DNA from: Evernia prunastri
Lineage: Eukaryota; Ascomycota; Lecanoromycetes; Lecanorales; Parmeliaceae
NCBI GenBank assembly: GCA_003184365.1
Contig: NKYR01000016.1
Coordinates: 248,001-312,000, forward strand
Length of the DNA: 64,000 bases
Direction of reading: 5' to 3'
Position numbers and translations under genes: made by a program. The notes under the pieces were generated by a model. The model did no database searches. It was not told where the DNA came from and worked only from the letters and a program-made list of their open reading frames with translations. Shown piece after piece: positions 1 through 11,631 of this stretch. Within the stretch, counting starts at the first letter, position 1, and each line of letters begins with the position of its first letter.

Positions 1-429
1 CATACGAGCCGAGAGTTCATCTTCGGTAAGTTTAGGCTTGACCGTACCCCCAGTGAGAGTGCGGTCGCCGCGAACGGCACCGGGGGGCTTAGGCTGCTGT
101 GGTTCTTGGATCGAATGAGGTTCTGTTTCGTTTTGGGCAGGAGTCTTTTGCTTGGCCGAAGAGGTCTCTAGATTGCCATTGGTAGTCTCAGAAGCCACTG
201 TCACTAAAGGAGAGGTTTGCGGCTGTGGCCGTGCTTGACGTTGTTGGCGTAGGACTTGATTTCCATGTCCACGAATTGCTCGATCATTGCGGCCGCTGCG
301 TTCTGGCTGTGCCTGTTGTTGTGGTGGAGGAGGTGCAGGTTCAATGGTTTGAGAGATCGGGGCGTCAATCGGTGTGAAGTCGTCATCAAATAGATCATCT
401 GCTCCACGCGTCTGTGCAAACTCGTCCAT
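1..429 (-). CDS. Conserved hypothetical protein, N-terminal part, cut by window edge
   Basis: Reading leftward from the ATG at 429, the frame stays open for 143 codons to the window edge, so only the N-terminal part is present. It starts MDEFAQTRGADDLFDDDFTP, then becomes Gln/Pro-rich and disordered (QPERSGRNDRAIRGHGNQ), with a basic stretch ending PGAVRGDRTLTGGTVKPKL before the edge. I recognise no domain. From memory, similar low-complexity proteins with a conserved KPKLTE(E/D)ELSARM segment occur widely in Pezizomycotina, but I give no function. It is divergent from the proteasome alpha-4 gene: the two start codons are 254 bp apart and probably share promoter sequence. Confidence 0.6.
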   Translation of the reverse strand, partial: MDEFAQTRGADDLFDDDFTPIDAPISQTIEPAPPPPQQQAQPERSGRNDRAIRGHGNQVLRQQRQARPQPQTSPLVTVASETTNGNLETSSAKQKTPAQNETEPHSIQEPQQPKPPGAVRGDRTLTGGTVKPKLTEDELSARM

Positions 430-683
430 TATAAAGCAGATGTAGACTTCATTGTAGCATTGTCGCTTGCTCTAGAATTTGAGTGCACATACCAATTTCG
501 CGGCGATTTCATACTAAAAATAGGTACCTTGAGAAGCTAAGTCTTGGCGCAACGCGTGAAGCTTGCGAGCCTGGAGATTACAATGTACTTACCTTCAGAG
601 ACAATCGAGCAACATCGACCTAAGTCTAGTGTTGCACTTGGATTTCCAGCAAACATTTAATAAGATTCCGCTGGGCTGTTAAG

Positions 684-1607
684 ATGTCAAGAAGATACGA
701 TTCAAGGGTACTCTCACATTGCATCGTAGTGCAAGATTCAAAGCTAATCTTCAAGCTTCTAGACGACCATCTTCTCTCCTGAAGGGCGGTTATATCAGGT
801 CGAATATGCCCTTGAAGCTATTTCGCATGCCGGCACAGCTATTGGCATACTGTCCACAGATGGAATCGTCCTAGCTGCAGAGAGGAAAGTTACAAGCAAG
901 CTGCTGGAGCAAGATACTTCCGCAGAGAAGCTCTACATATTAAATGAGTATGGAATCATGGCATTCGCGACTCAATAAATCCAGACACTGAATTCGTGTT
1001 GCAGCAACATGATATGTGCTGTAGCAGGCATGACCGCCGATGCAAATATCCTAATCAACTACGCCCGCCAAGCTGCGCAGAGATATCTCCTCACCTACAA
1101 CGAGGACATACCCTGTGAACAATTGGTGCGACGTCTGTGTGATCTCAAGCAGGGGTATACCCAACATGGTGGTCTTCGCCCCTTCGGTGTCTCGTTCGTT
1201 TATGCTGGCTACGACCCTCAACGTCAATTTCAACTGTACCAAAGTAATCCTAGCGGTAACTACGGCGGATGGAAAGCAACAAGCGTTGGAGCAAATAACG
1301 CGAGTGCTCAGAGTCTGTTGAAGCAGGACTACAAGGAGGAGTGTGATTTAAAGGAGGCATGCGGTTTGGCTGTCAAGGTTCTCAGCAAGACAATGGACTC
1401 GACGAAGTTGACTAGTGAGAAGAGTGAGTATCGCATGCCACTGCGACCAGATGTGGGCATGAGCTAACGTCTGTGCTAGTCGAATTTGCAACTGTTGGTA
1501 AGACGAAGGATGGGAAGGTTTACCATCACCTTTGGGGTGCAGATGAGATAACGACGCTACTACAAGAGCATGGTCTGGCAAAGGCAGAAGAAGAAGATAC
1601 TGGATAG
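684..1607 (+). CDS. PRE9: 20S proteasome subunit alpha type-4 (alpha3, Pre9)
   Basis: Four exons: 684-707, 763-947, 1005-1423 and 1480-1607, giving 251 residues, the family's usual size. The protein starts MSRRYDSR, then TTIFSPEGRLYQVEYALEAI (the proteasome alpha-subunit signature), followed by LAAERKVTSKLLEQDTSAEK, NDNMICAVAGMTADANILI and TQHGGLRPFGVSF. These match yeast Pre9 closely. It is a non-catalytic subunit of the outer ring of the 20S core, which gates substrate entry in cytosol and nucleus. The eight-codon first exon is fixed by the invariant N-terminus, and all splice phases agree with the conserved protein. Introns are 55-57 bp, and the third has a clear GCTAAC branch site. Confidence 0.95.
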
Positions 1608-2287
1608 CACGCTGGACATTGGTCACTGTTGCCGTTGAGGCGTAAAAGGCGAAGGGGAAAAGGGCCATGCAGTACAGTCTCGAACGATCATCAGCATTAG
1701 AATTCCATGCCTCTGACGTTTGCGATTCCAATACTAAACCCACGTTCGTCCTGCGATGCAGTCTTTGTGATATGGGACCGGGTAGGAACCTACTGAGAGC
1801 GTCTAGGAAAAGGGGCTAGAGGCAAAATGAACGCTAGTCTTGATAGGGCTGATGAACCTCCGCACTTTCCCCTCTTTTCTCAACAACACCGCATCAATGC
1901 CAATGCATCCGTCCCACTCTTCGCACCAGGATACAAATTTGCTGAAGCTCTGATCATTGTACACGCTTCGCAAACTAATGGACAGATGCTGTAAAGGACT
2001 GAGAGGAGTTAGGCAAGGCTACGCCTCAATCGAGCATCCAACAAGAAACAACGGGAAAGGCAACGGGAAAGGCAAATTCGGGCGGCTACACCCCGTCTCA
2101 GCTATGGTGAGATCAACAATTCCAACAAATAGAGAGGCTCCAAGGTCTCCAGAAATAGTATTCGTTTCATTCAAGAATATCTGTTTCTCTTGCCTCTCTC
2201 CTTCACCAAAAGCACGAATACATTTCAGCAATTGCTCGACCATTAGCGTCTCAAGTTGGTATCAGAAGAGCCCCTTCATGGGGACAA
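1608..2287. other. Intergenic, no supported gene
   Basis: This is the 3' flank of PRE9 and of the converging small gene at 2288-2623. Open frames here show no recognisable domain, splice support or start context. Confidence 0.5.
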
Positions 2288-2623
2288 TCAGCGAGTTGAC
2301 TTCTGTCTTCTTTCTCTATCGTTGAACAGATTCCTCAGCTCGCATTCTAGCTGCTCAACTATCTCCTCAGATCTCTCAATGGATGCTGAAAACTTGCGCC
2401 CCTCCTTCTTCCAGCGGTTAATGCGTTCAATCTCCTGCTTGCGGCGCCGCTCTTTGGTTTCGAGCTTGTCGCAGATTCTACACTTCTGTTGGAGCTGCGA
2501 AGTGGTCATGACAAGCTTGGAGCCGCATGTTTCACCTGTGCGGTATTCTCGGTTGCAGTGTTGCCTGAAATGGCCCCATTTGTAATCGCCGCAGGCGAAT
2601 CGATGCTGGTCGTAAAAGCACAT
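2288..2623 (-). CDS. Small conserved fungal protein with paired Cys motifs
   Basis: 111 residues starting MCFYDQHRFACGDYKWGHFR. Cysteines follow in QHCNREYRTGETCGSKL and KCRICDK, possibly a zinc-binding arrangement, and the C-terminal half is charged and helical (RRRKQEIERINRWKKEG). I recognise this start as a recurrent small protein of Pezizomycotina with no assigned function. A probable 5' UTR intron lies at 2640-2686 (minus-strand donor GTGAGT, acceptor ACACAG), 17 bp before the ATG, which supports transcription from this strand. No upstream in-frame ATG is seen. Confidence 0.65.
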   Translation of the reverse strand: MCFYDQHRFACGDYKWGHFRQHCNREYRTGETCGSKLVMTTSQLQQKCRICDKLETKERRRKQEIERINRWKKEGRKFSASIERSEEIVEQLECELRNLFNDRERRQKSTR

Positions 2624-2686
2624 CCTGGCGCTTCCTCTTCTGTGTCAGGAGTGTCGCTAAGAAAGGAAACGGTGCTTTCGACTCAC

Positions 2687-5600
2687 CTGCTTTTTCGTCT
2701 TCCTGAATTCAATCTTTTCAATGGCTGATATCGTCTCGGGTCAAAGATGGTTTGTTTCGAAGCACTGTCCGATACTTGATTAGATGAATCGTTAATTTGA
2801 TTATGAAGTTGTGGGCTGACTAACAGTGGATATCAAGCACATGAGACGTGGGAAGTCTGAAATTCTTCAGGGGTATATTGAATGGGGGATGGTGAGCAGT
2901 GGCTAAAGAAAGAATCTCTGGGGAGAATCTCTGGTATTTATGTTTCAGGAACACCGCGAGTGATCTTGCTGGATGGTCACAATTCTGTTCGAAAACAACA
3001 AGGATGCATCAGTTTGGTACCAAAGGTGAACCCCCACCACTCGTATGAGGCATTTCCCAGTCGTTATGGCCGGAATCAGCCGATCAACAATCTCACGTCC
3101 ATGCATGTTGCTTACACGCGTGCTGAGGGGCTTTCTGAAGCTCGTTGCCTAGCTCAATGGGGGTGATGTCGACCATTCATAGCCAATCACTTGTTAAAAA
3201 GAATGTGCTCTTCAAACTTGAAGGGGGGAAAGGCTCCAGAACCCATCTTCAGGTCCACTGAGCTGGCATTAACTTATCTGCACTCTAGCCTCTTGCCGCT
3301 CAACCGGCACCTTTGGAGATGCAGCTTTATTACTCTGCCGTCACAGTTACCGTGCTGCATGCACGCTCCTTGTTGCTAGAGTGTCACATGAGGTGAATTG
3401 GCTGCCAGTAAGTGTGGGGTCTGGGTGGATATTCTCTGCTCGTGCCGTTTCACTGGAGGATAATGGGTGTGCCTTGTGCATGATCAGCCGTATTTGCGGT
3501 CTGAAGTTGATCAAGTGACCGAGTCTACTACTCTCTGGATGTCGGGTACTCATTCACCCGAGTCTCCACTTTCAGAAGGATCATCTCTGTCCGCTACCAA
3601 ACCCCTGAGGCTTTTTCTGCCAATCAAAGACTGGCTGGTGGGTTGCATGCTTTGATATTTAGGAAATTTTCGAGGCTAATCATTCCGTTTCGTGTCCGCC
3701 TTTCGATTTTGCACAGCCCAGATGGCTTTCTCCGAGATGTGTCCGGTTGCAAAAGAATTGTGTGTCTGGTCTTGCATCTGACTCGTGGAAGTATATCCCT
3801 AGAGGATTTTTCGATCGAGGAGCCCCACTCATAGTGTTGATCTTGTCTTCTTTCTGCAAACATTACATCAATCCTTTCTCTTCCGGAGGTTGTGCACTAG
3901 AAATCGATTGGAGGGACGGCAGTGCATTGGGTGAGCTAATGCCCAAATCCCCCTCATCTTGTTGATCTTGATCGGCTTCACCGCGTCACTCTGACTTTTC
4001 CTCTCGTATTCGTGGGCCTGCTTGCCCAGTCATGTTCGACGTCGCTAGACATGGCTGAATGCAAACCTTCGGCAAAGGGGGCAACTAGCAAAATGCACAG
4101 AGACAATCGAGTCACATTGCTCAGTGTCCTAATGCCTGCCAGCTGTCTCGGACGCTCCCAAGCCCTCCAGGATCGAGGCTTCCAGGCATCCCGAAGGCAC
4201 GATTTGCCTGAGTGTTGATCAGCAATGCGGATTCGAGGTTCGCATTGAGAACCTAGGCCAATTGCCGAGAGAAATGCTGTGGCCTCGTCATATGGCGAGC
4301 TCGAGAGCTGTCCCAGAAAGCATCCAGGAATCTTGTCGTACCCCTGTCAAGCAGCAACATTGGCGCTTCTACCCTTCAAAAACAGCGGAAAGGGTAGCCA
4401 ATGACACTGAAAAATTCGAGAGGATATTTGCCCAGCTTTTGTTATTTATGAGGACCACAAGATGCATGAGAGTCGAGCTATTAAGACTTTGAAATATTCA
4501 CAACTATCGCACGACGTCAAAATTTACTACATTAACGGTCCGCCCCACTACGAGTTCGTACCCCAATGCTGGGCTCTCCCACCTCATGTGAGTAACAATG
4601 GCTGCGTGAAGTACAGCAAATGAAAGGCCGGCATTGGGGTCTCAGAATTTAGAGTATGCAAGCGAATTGATGTACTTGCTGCCTTCTGCCAGCTGATAGG
4701 TCAAGGTGAAGGATGCAAGCTTTCGGGAAGATGTGACCAATGATAATGCGGGAATCTAGCCTTGCATTAGCTGCAGATGTTAAGGTACGTTAAGGGTAAC
4801 GTAGGTAGCTCTTTGGCTCGCCAAGCTCGACCTTGGGCAAGGCCAATTTCCTCACCGTTGTGCATGGTGTGATAATCCCCGCATACAGATGCACGGATAC
4901 AGGTTAAATGAACCATTTTCCTTGCTAGCAGCACGGGAAACCGACGCCTTCCGCAGGATTTATTGCTTACATACCAAGCGCCAGCGACTAAATACAGTCT
5001 CTGTCCGGGGAAAGTTCTGGTCATTTCGCCATTCGTGCGTTTTGGGAGAGGTGGTAGTCGGCAGCTTTGAGAATTGGGTTGGTGAGGCATGCCATAGCTG
5101 CTTGAACAAAGCGCCCACAGGGACACACCCGAAACATTTCTAGTCAAGCTGAAAGCAAGCATGCACATCAAACCCAGAGGGTTTTCCTATCCTGCCTAGC
5201 TCTCGCAGCGCTGGAAATAACTTGATGAATTCTCATGTATCTTAGAATCAACAGTGGTACCAGTGGCCTTGGCGCTAGGTCCTGTGTTGAGTTTATTGTT
5301 GACATTTCATAGTTTGACATCAACTTTCCATATTCTGAGAACGGAAATCAAGATTGTCCCTGCAAAACCAGCATAAAATCACGCATAGCCTCGCGAATCG
5401 GAATCAGTGTTCTGTTGTCGTGCAATATCTGACCCCAGAGCAAAACCGGGAGTTTCTTATCGCCTTGGTACTTGAAGTAACCCATGAAGTCTATCCTAGA
5501 GGCACAATACAGCAAACAACAGTAGTGTCAGTCAGCACGTATCATGGCTACCAAACGCTCTCTGATCTTAACATCTGTTCTTAACAAAAGGACGAGGACT

Positions 5601-5706
5601 AAAGGGCGACTGGTAAAGGGCCCCAGCATAGGTAGCGACCCAGCCTTTCGATCGCTTCCCAAAATTGCCCGGTGGAGATCCTTGTGAGCGTCTACGAGGC
5701 TTGCTC
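2687..5706. other. 3-kb gene-poor region
   Basis: No frame in this stretch gives a recognisable protein or a convincing exon chain on either strand, and I see no tRNA or rRNA. It holds an AAGGTACGTTAAGGGTAAC motif near 4782. Non-coding transcripts or long UTRs cannot be excluded. Confidence 0.45.
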
Positions 5707-6064
5707 TTAGCGAAAGTGGGCGAGTCCCCGGCGGCTATGAGCCCCAAGATCCAGGTCAGAAGACGGGACGACTCCTCGAAGATGAAGCGGAGGGGCTCGC
5801 CCACACTGGGGCAGACTGTCGACGTTGGCTTCACGACTTTGGTTGCTTGGCTTAGAGCTACGGACAACGGGTGTCCGAGACGTGTACTTGGTGCAATCGT
5901 GGCATGTACAGATCTGAAGATATTGGAGCTGAGCAGGAGCGCTCTTACAGTTTTCCGCTTGAAAGAAAAAGGGAAGGTATTGACTGGGTTTAGACTGCGA
6001 GAGAAGAGAGTAGCCTACCGACTGGTGGTGGCTTGAGATACTGACTGTGGGCTGTGGGGGTCAT
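5707..6064 (-). CDS. Possible small Cys-containing protein (two exons)
   Basis: Proposed exons on the minus strand are 6019-6064 and 5707-5957, separated by a 61-bp intron (donor GTAGGC, acceptor TTTCAAG). They give 98 residues starting MTPTAHSQYLKPPPVAENC. The middle reads QYLQICTCHDCTKYTSRTP, a compact C-x-C-x2-C cluster of the kind found in small fungal zinc-binding or redox proteins. The rest is Ser/Arg-rich and probably disordered. A competing frame on the same strand (5568-5867, with no ATG start) overlaps it. The case rests on the ATG, the intron phase and the Cys cluster only; I do not recognise a family. Confidence 0.35.
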
Positions 6065-6883
6065 GCAAAAGCGACGGGGGGAGCTATCTAGGGTTTCTGT
6101 CAAGGGGTTCTGACATCGGCAGAAGCAAGGTGGCCCATAGGAGTATACTAGTTCACTCGTAGTTCTATAGCGTATGATGGTTTGCCCTCAAGGTGCACAT
6201 CAATTTCTCGGCGTGGACCAGAAGAAGAAACTCCTGGGTGTTTTTAAAATTGGCGTACCAAAAAGCGGCCCGTATGCATTACTCGATAAGTACATACCGC
6301 TTCAATAAGCCGGAAGATGTAGTCGCGTAGCTACACGTCAGAAACGCCAAGAGACCAAGAAATTGCACCATATCCAGACTATTTTGTCACGAGTGCTCCT
6401 CGCTCCGCGGGCGTCTCGCGGTTACTAGCTGAGCGCACAGCTTTGCGTTGGTGGAGAGTGACGGTGGAGGTAGAGCATCTTTTCGCACTTACTGAGGCAG
6501 AAGCATCTGACTTCGTAGATGCGTTTCTCCCTGGAGCGAGTAGAGTGATTGTAGAATGTCGAACGAATGATATCCGTTGGATCCAGAGCATGGTGTGGCC
6601 ATGGTGAAGCCTCCGAATTACTTGCAATCCCATTTGGCGGAATCTTGTGGACGCCCTGATAGTCTTGGCCATTCCGAGGTTTGGAGGTCCGACTGGCAGG
6701 TACAATGGTCGGTTGAAGGAATTTTAGCTGTGGACGATACAATCAATTGCAGATGTTGGGTACCACAAAAGCTCAAGCTGTGTACACAGTATCCGATATG
6801 AGCTGCCGAGGTTTAAATCTCTTCGGTTCGGTCCGAGTGACAAGAGGTATGCAGCCGGCATCTGATGTAGGGAGCCTTTGGTT
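6065..6883. other. Intergenic, no supported gene
   Basis: Overlapping frames on both strands between 6379 and 6880 look like random open frames. None has a domain or plausible splice partner. Confidence 0.4.
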
Positions 6884-7242
6884 TCATCCCCTTTCCCCCG
6901 AGCCCTCCATCACTGCCTTGGCCACTTCCCAGCTCTTAGGGTCTTGGTGCAAATCCTTCCAGATGTGGCCTGCTCCGGGAGGAGGTCGGATACTTTTGTA
7001 CATCTTCCCTTGACGTCCTAGCTCATCCTTTTTTGCAGTATGCTCCTCATGTAGTTTGACAGTTGACGTTGCCCCGTCAGTGGATGTAGTCGGTGGAAAG
7101 ATGAGGCCGCTACTGACTTGGCCTGACTGGGCCGTGAGTGTGAAAACGTCTACCACCTCACTATGCGGACATCAGCTATCATTTGACGGGGAGCAAGAAG
7201 TGTGATTGAGAGAGTGTGATGGCATGTAGCTTACTCCGACAT
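6884..7242 (-). CDS. Small hypothetical protein, 94 residues, spliced
   Basis: Exon 1 is only 8 nt (7235-7242: ATG TCG GA). A 74-bp intron (donor GTAAGC, acceptor GCATAG) joins it to exon 2 at 6884-7160, phase 2, giving MSDEVVDVFTLTAQSG at the N-terminus. The middle is Lys/Glu-rich (KLHEEHTAKKDELGRQGKMY) and the C-terminal part has KSIRPPPGAGHIWKDLHQDP. The even hydrophilic composition, the canonical splice sites and the in-phase ATG support a real gene. There is no signal peptide or membrane segment. I do not recognise the family; it looks like a small soluble protein. Confidence 0.55.
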
Positions 7243-8139
7243 ATCGTGACAAATACCCTCTAACGCTTCCCTTTCTCGTCGAAGTGATTCCGGATCCGGC
7301 TGATGATACTGAGTTCGATGTTGAGTCTGGCCAGTTGCTCCGTATTGTGAGCGGTAAGGATCGTCGTAGAGCAGACGAGATGTTTCGGGATTCTAAGCGC
7401 GCAAGGGAGTCGAGTCAGTTTTGCTGGTACCAAGGAGCGACAGAAGTACCTCGACTCCTCGATCACGCCGGCCAAAGCCAAGACAAGAGGAACAAGCTCC
7501 CATGGAATGTGACGGAACGCAAGTGGTTTTGTTCTTGGAAGGTTGTCGCCGCAAAACTGTCATTGAAAGGAGGTTGGGCGTTAGGGCTGGAACCACTAGC
7601 GTCATCTGCTGGACTGATGCTGTGAGAGTTCTTCACGACTACAAGACTACAGCGCTCTTCCCTCGTCTTGTCCACCGCCACCTTGGATGTCGTATGCGGT
7701 CTCCTACGACTGAAGATATTAGCAGATGGAGTTGCGTCAATGCATTGTCTTTGGATCTCGCTTCCTTGCTTTCAACCAATCAAAGTTGCAAGACCTGTCT
7801 CAGTATACGCAATGTTTTCGATCACATCTGTGGCACAGTACTCTTATTCTTTACTCTTTTGTGGCTTTGACAGCAAGAAAACTTGTACATTCTTCGGTCA
7901 AAGCCCCTTGAGCGTACCATTCCACTGGCGATTCACTACCTGGTGACGTCCTTTCTCGTATTCCCCAGCTGCTCGGTTCTTCTGAAAGCAATCGAAATTA
8001 TTCCCCTACCTTCTCCTTTTTTTCTATAAGTATTGCTTCCGCTCTGTAATGTACCGTCTTTCCTGCCCATCACGCTCGCTTTCGGATTCGTTTTGCCTGC
8101 TATTCATATTTTGACCAGAGCGGTACAAAGCTTCAGAAG
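7243..8139. other. Intergenic, probable promoter and 5' UTR of the Ser/Thr-rich protein gene
   Basis: Pyrimidine-rich DNA (CTTTTTTTCT near 8017) lies just upstream of the gene that starts at 8140. Open frames on both strands have non-ATG starts and no recognisable domains. Confidence 0.4.
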
Positions 8140-10519
8140 ATGCGTTCGCCTTCCTCATTTGGCTCTGTTGTCCTCGCCGTGTATTTCTTCTGCAGCGTGG
8201 CTATCGGTTATCGACTTCCCGTGGATGAGGTTTTTAGGAAAGAGCTCCAAAAGAAAGAGCTCGAACCAAGAAATGAGCTCTGCGTGGAAGATGACGCTTT
8301 ACTCTCGTTCCAGCAGTATTCCGAGGACTCTGTTCCCTTCTGCAGCGGTTACCTAGGCATTGGGATCTCGACTAGCATAGTACCAATAACTGGCAGAACG
8401 TCTGCATGCCCCTGCCCGATCTCTGTCTCATTTTGTTGACTAAAAATCCAGCACCGTAACGACGACTACAACAGTCACCACTGGAGAAACGGTCAATGCT
8501 ATAGTGGTTCCTACGGGAACAGTAACAGTCACAGCTCTCGCTGGACTGGTGGACAGGCGGCAATTCGTTACTCCCGCCTCTGTGTTCATTTCCGCATGTA
8601 CACTGAGCCCACAAAATCTGTCACTTATCTCAACCGTCTCTAGCGCTTGCTCGTGCCTTACGATCACCCCAAGTGTTCTCGACCAAACGGCCACTGTGAC
8701 ATCCGTATGAGACCCATTGAGTATCTTCTACCGTCAAATGCTGATATGCGTACACCAGACTCGCACCTTGACTGCGATCCAATACGTAGAAGAAACGTTG
8801 TCTGGCACAGCATTCTCCAGAATTACGACAACAGTCACAGCGCTACCCTCACCGGTAAATGCCACTACGGTATCAGCCCTAAGCGGCTCTGCGCCAACAA
8901 GCACGAGCGTTTCGTTGGCCCCCAGCGCCACGGCCACGATAGCCTCTCCTTCAAACAGCGCGGTCCCTCTATCGATTCCTCCGATCTCTAGCACCCCTTC
9001 CGCTTCTCCTACTACCTTAGGAACTGTCGTCTCTTCGGGTGCCCCTGTGGTCTCTGTCAACGCCACAAGCCCTGCCTCTAGCACCCCGCCTGGTGTTTCT
9101 ACTCCTTCAAGCGCTACAGCAGTCATTCCAAGCTCTGTTTCAAATGCTCTCAGTGGATCATTAAGCTCTAAACCATCCATCGCTACCACTTCGCCGCTTG
9201 TTCTTACCAGTGTTCTAAGGTCCGCACCAACCAGTTCTAGCTCCCCATCCGGGGTTCCTAACGGATCTGCCAACTCCACCACGCCCACAGCTGGGATTTC
9301 TTTGAGTATTACTACAATATTGTCAATCTCTCCATCGGGCGTTCCCACTGGATCTTCGAACATCACTACACCTACACCAGCCTCAACAGTGTCGAGCACT
9401 AGCTCGCTACCTTCACTTGGAGGCCTATGTCCTTTCGAGAACAATACACACTACACTACTCATGGCCAAACATTCGTGATCTATTGCTACATCAATTTCC
9501 CTGGCCCGTCCAATCAGGGTTTGGACGAACCTGACTTGTACGCTTGTATCACAGCGTGCGCTAATGTCAATCTCGGCTTCTCTCAAGACAACTGCTGGGC
9601 GGCATCATACTTCCCAAACACCCTTGATAATCAAAACTGTTTCTTTAGAGATAGGCAAGATAGCCAGTTGCCTTATACCGACTACCTGACTATAGGTGCC
9701 GAGCTGATCAGTGGATTACCGAATGGGACGACGAATGCCACATCAACGATTACTCCTACTATCAGCTCCTCTGGGAGCATTCCCATCTCCACAATCAGCA
9801 CTTTGACCCCTATTTTACCCCCAATCGTCAATATCACTTCGATTCCTTCCGGTGGTTCGTCGATAGCTATGTGAGTCTATGCTACTCCAATTCTAGTCGC
9901 TGTGCTAACCATAGTCCTAGTAGTACCTTTTCCGCTTCATCGATAATTCCCACAATTTCTGCGAACAGCTCTTCTCCTACGGTGTCTCCTTCAAGCGGCT
10001 TTCCAACCATTTCGGCTTCATCTGGATTTCCCACTATATCAGCTAATAGCAGCTCATCTGCCGGGGTATCCGCTAGTGCCAATATCACATCCTCACGATC
10101 TGTATCATCCGGATTTCCGTCTATATCGATCAACGTTTCTTCGTCCACCACTTTGACTACTTCAACCCTTCCCATTTCATCCACCCCATCGGGCTTACCA
10201 ATAATAACTCCGAATGTCACTGCGCCTTCATTCACTGGCCCTACGAATCCGCTGAGCCTCAACGCTAGCTTTACAACTGCGCCCCACAACCGAACTGTAA
10301 GTGGAAATCACTACCCTATCAGCTTTGAGGTCTTTGCTAATTGATAATCCTCTGTAGTCTTTGATCACTACCCAATTCGCAAGCATCTTCACAACCACCA
10401 TCACAGAAACTTCTACCTATGAGAGTGTGATCACTGACATTATCGAAGACAGGATAGTAGCAAGATCACCTCCAACCAGTGCTCCACTTCTCAAGAAGAA
10501 GCGAGCGCTAGTGGACTAG
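8140..10519 (+). CDS. Secreted Ser/Thr-rich glycoprotein with Apple/PAN-like Cys core
   Basis: Five exons: 8140-8399, 8452-8704, 8759-9870, 9921-10296 and 10358-10519. Phases agree and total 720 residues. The N-terminus (MRSPSSFGSVVLAVYFFCSV) is a signal peptide. A TVTTTTTVTTGE-type region follows, then Ser/Thr/Pro-rich sequence with the repeated unit SPSGVPxGSxNxTTP. Next is a cysteine-rich segment beginning GLCPFENNTHYTTHGQTFVI and containing YACITACANV and NCFF, like the Apple/PAN-type modules of fungal cell-surface proteins. A second Ser/Thr tract and a short basic tail (LLKKKRALVD) end the protein. No GPI-anchor signal is seen. Expect heavy O-glycosylation and a wall or extracellular role such as adhesion. 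The first donor (GTCTGC) is weak; the others are canonical. Confidence 0.75.
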
Positions 10520-11631
10520 TTGGCATATGGATCTCACGATCTCTGTGACTGAAAGAGCGGAAATGTTTTCGGTCTTAATAGAAGGTGGGGAGCAAGGTTC
10601 ATCAGCATAGCTTATTTTTGCCATCTTTAGCACTCATTACGATAGACTTGTGAGCGTTCTAGCATTGACTCATAGAGCATCAATAGAAAAGTTCATATTA
10701 CAATCTCGTGCGATGCCACTGTTGTCTGAGACTGTCTTCGCTGCGTCGATGCTCGAAATGTGAAAGCGGCGACAGCCCTTTAAGCAAAGCGAGCCTTCGC
10801 CTCAATTTCTTTGGGCAGGCCGAGAAGACAGGAAGCTTTGCCATGCCGGTCCGCGCTCTCACGGTCCAAGGGTACGATGGAGCGGCGGAAGTGGAGAGGA
10901 TCCTGTACAGGAGGAAGCAGGGCATTTCTTTGGCAGGCGGATCGTTTGGCGAATTCGAAGTGTCCAGTAACAGATCGTCTCCGCCTAAGATTGTCAAGTC
11001 ACATGATGCAATTGGAAGATGCTATGTATGGGCCGTCGTCGCGGTTCCACCCATATTTGTGTAAAAGTTTACTCTGAAAAGTCGAGTTTCTCTGTTTTTG
11101 CAGGCGCTTTTGCAGGAAACATCATTCTCTTTTAGTAGGGATAGGTAGTTAGTTACTGGGTGTCGATTTCCGTGGACATTTGTACCCGCTTTGCGAGCGC
11201 GTAAAGCGTAAAAGCGGAAGCCCGGGTCGGCGTGTAAATTAACATTACATACTTTACCTTACCAAGGTGCCATAACCATCCTTTTTGATCAGCTGCTTCT
11301 AGAAGTAGTCTCCAATCATTTGGTAGCTCCATATTCTTCATGGCCAGAAGACAGAACTCGCGGAGCATTGACATCGGCCCGGTGGAGCATACCGTAGGAG
11401 CATGCGGTATGGCTCCATCTACTCAACCTTGATGAGGGAGCGACCCTGCCTTACAGAAGCTACACTCTTCTTTCCTACTTGACTGTCAATGTTTGGGCGG
11501 GTTGAACTTTCCAAGACGCCTTCCATCGGATATTACATCATGCTGACGCAAATCCCCATCGGATGGCCGAGATCGCATCACCCATCACCCGATAGAGTAC
11601 TCGTGGAAAAGGTTGCCATCTCTTGACTTTC
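10520..11631. other. Intergenic, no supported gene
   Basis: Contains the 3' flank of the Ser/Thr-rich gene and the upstream region of the hydrolase, with an ACTTTACCTTACCAAGG motif near 11250. Overlapping frames at 10700-11080 on both strands lack recognisable domains. Confidence 0.45.

Noticed and set aside
8734..9444. 236-residue antisense frame opposite the Ser/Thr-rich gene
   Set aside because: Its Val/Gly/Glu composition is the mirror of Ser/Thr/Pro codons on the other strand; no start context, domain or introns. The same holds for 9882-10289.
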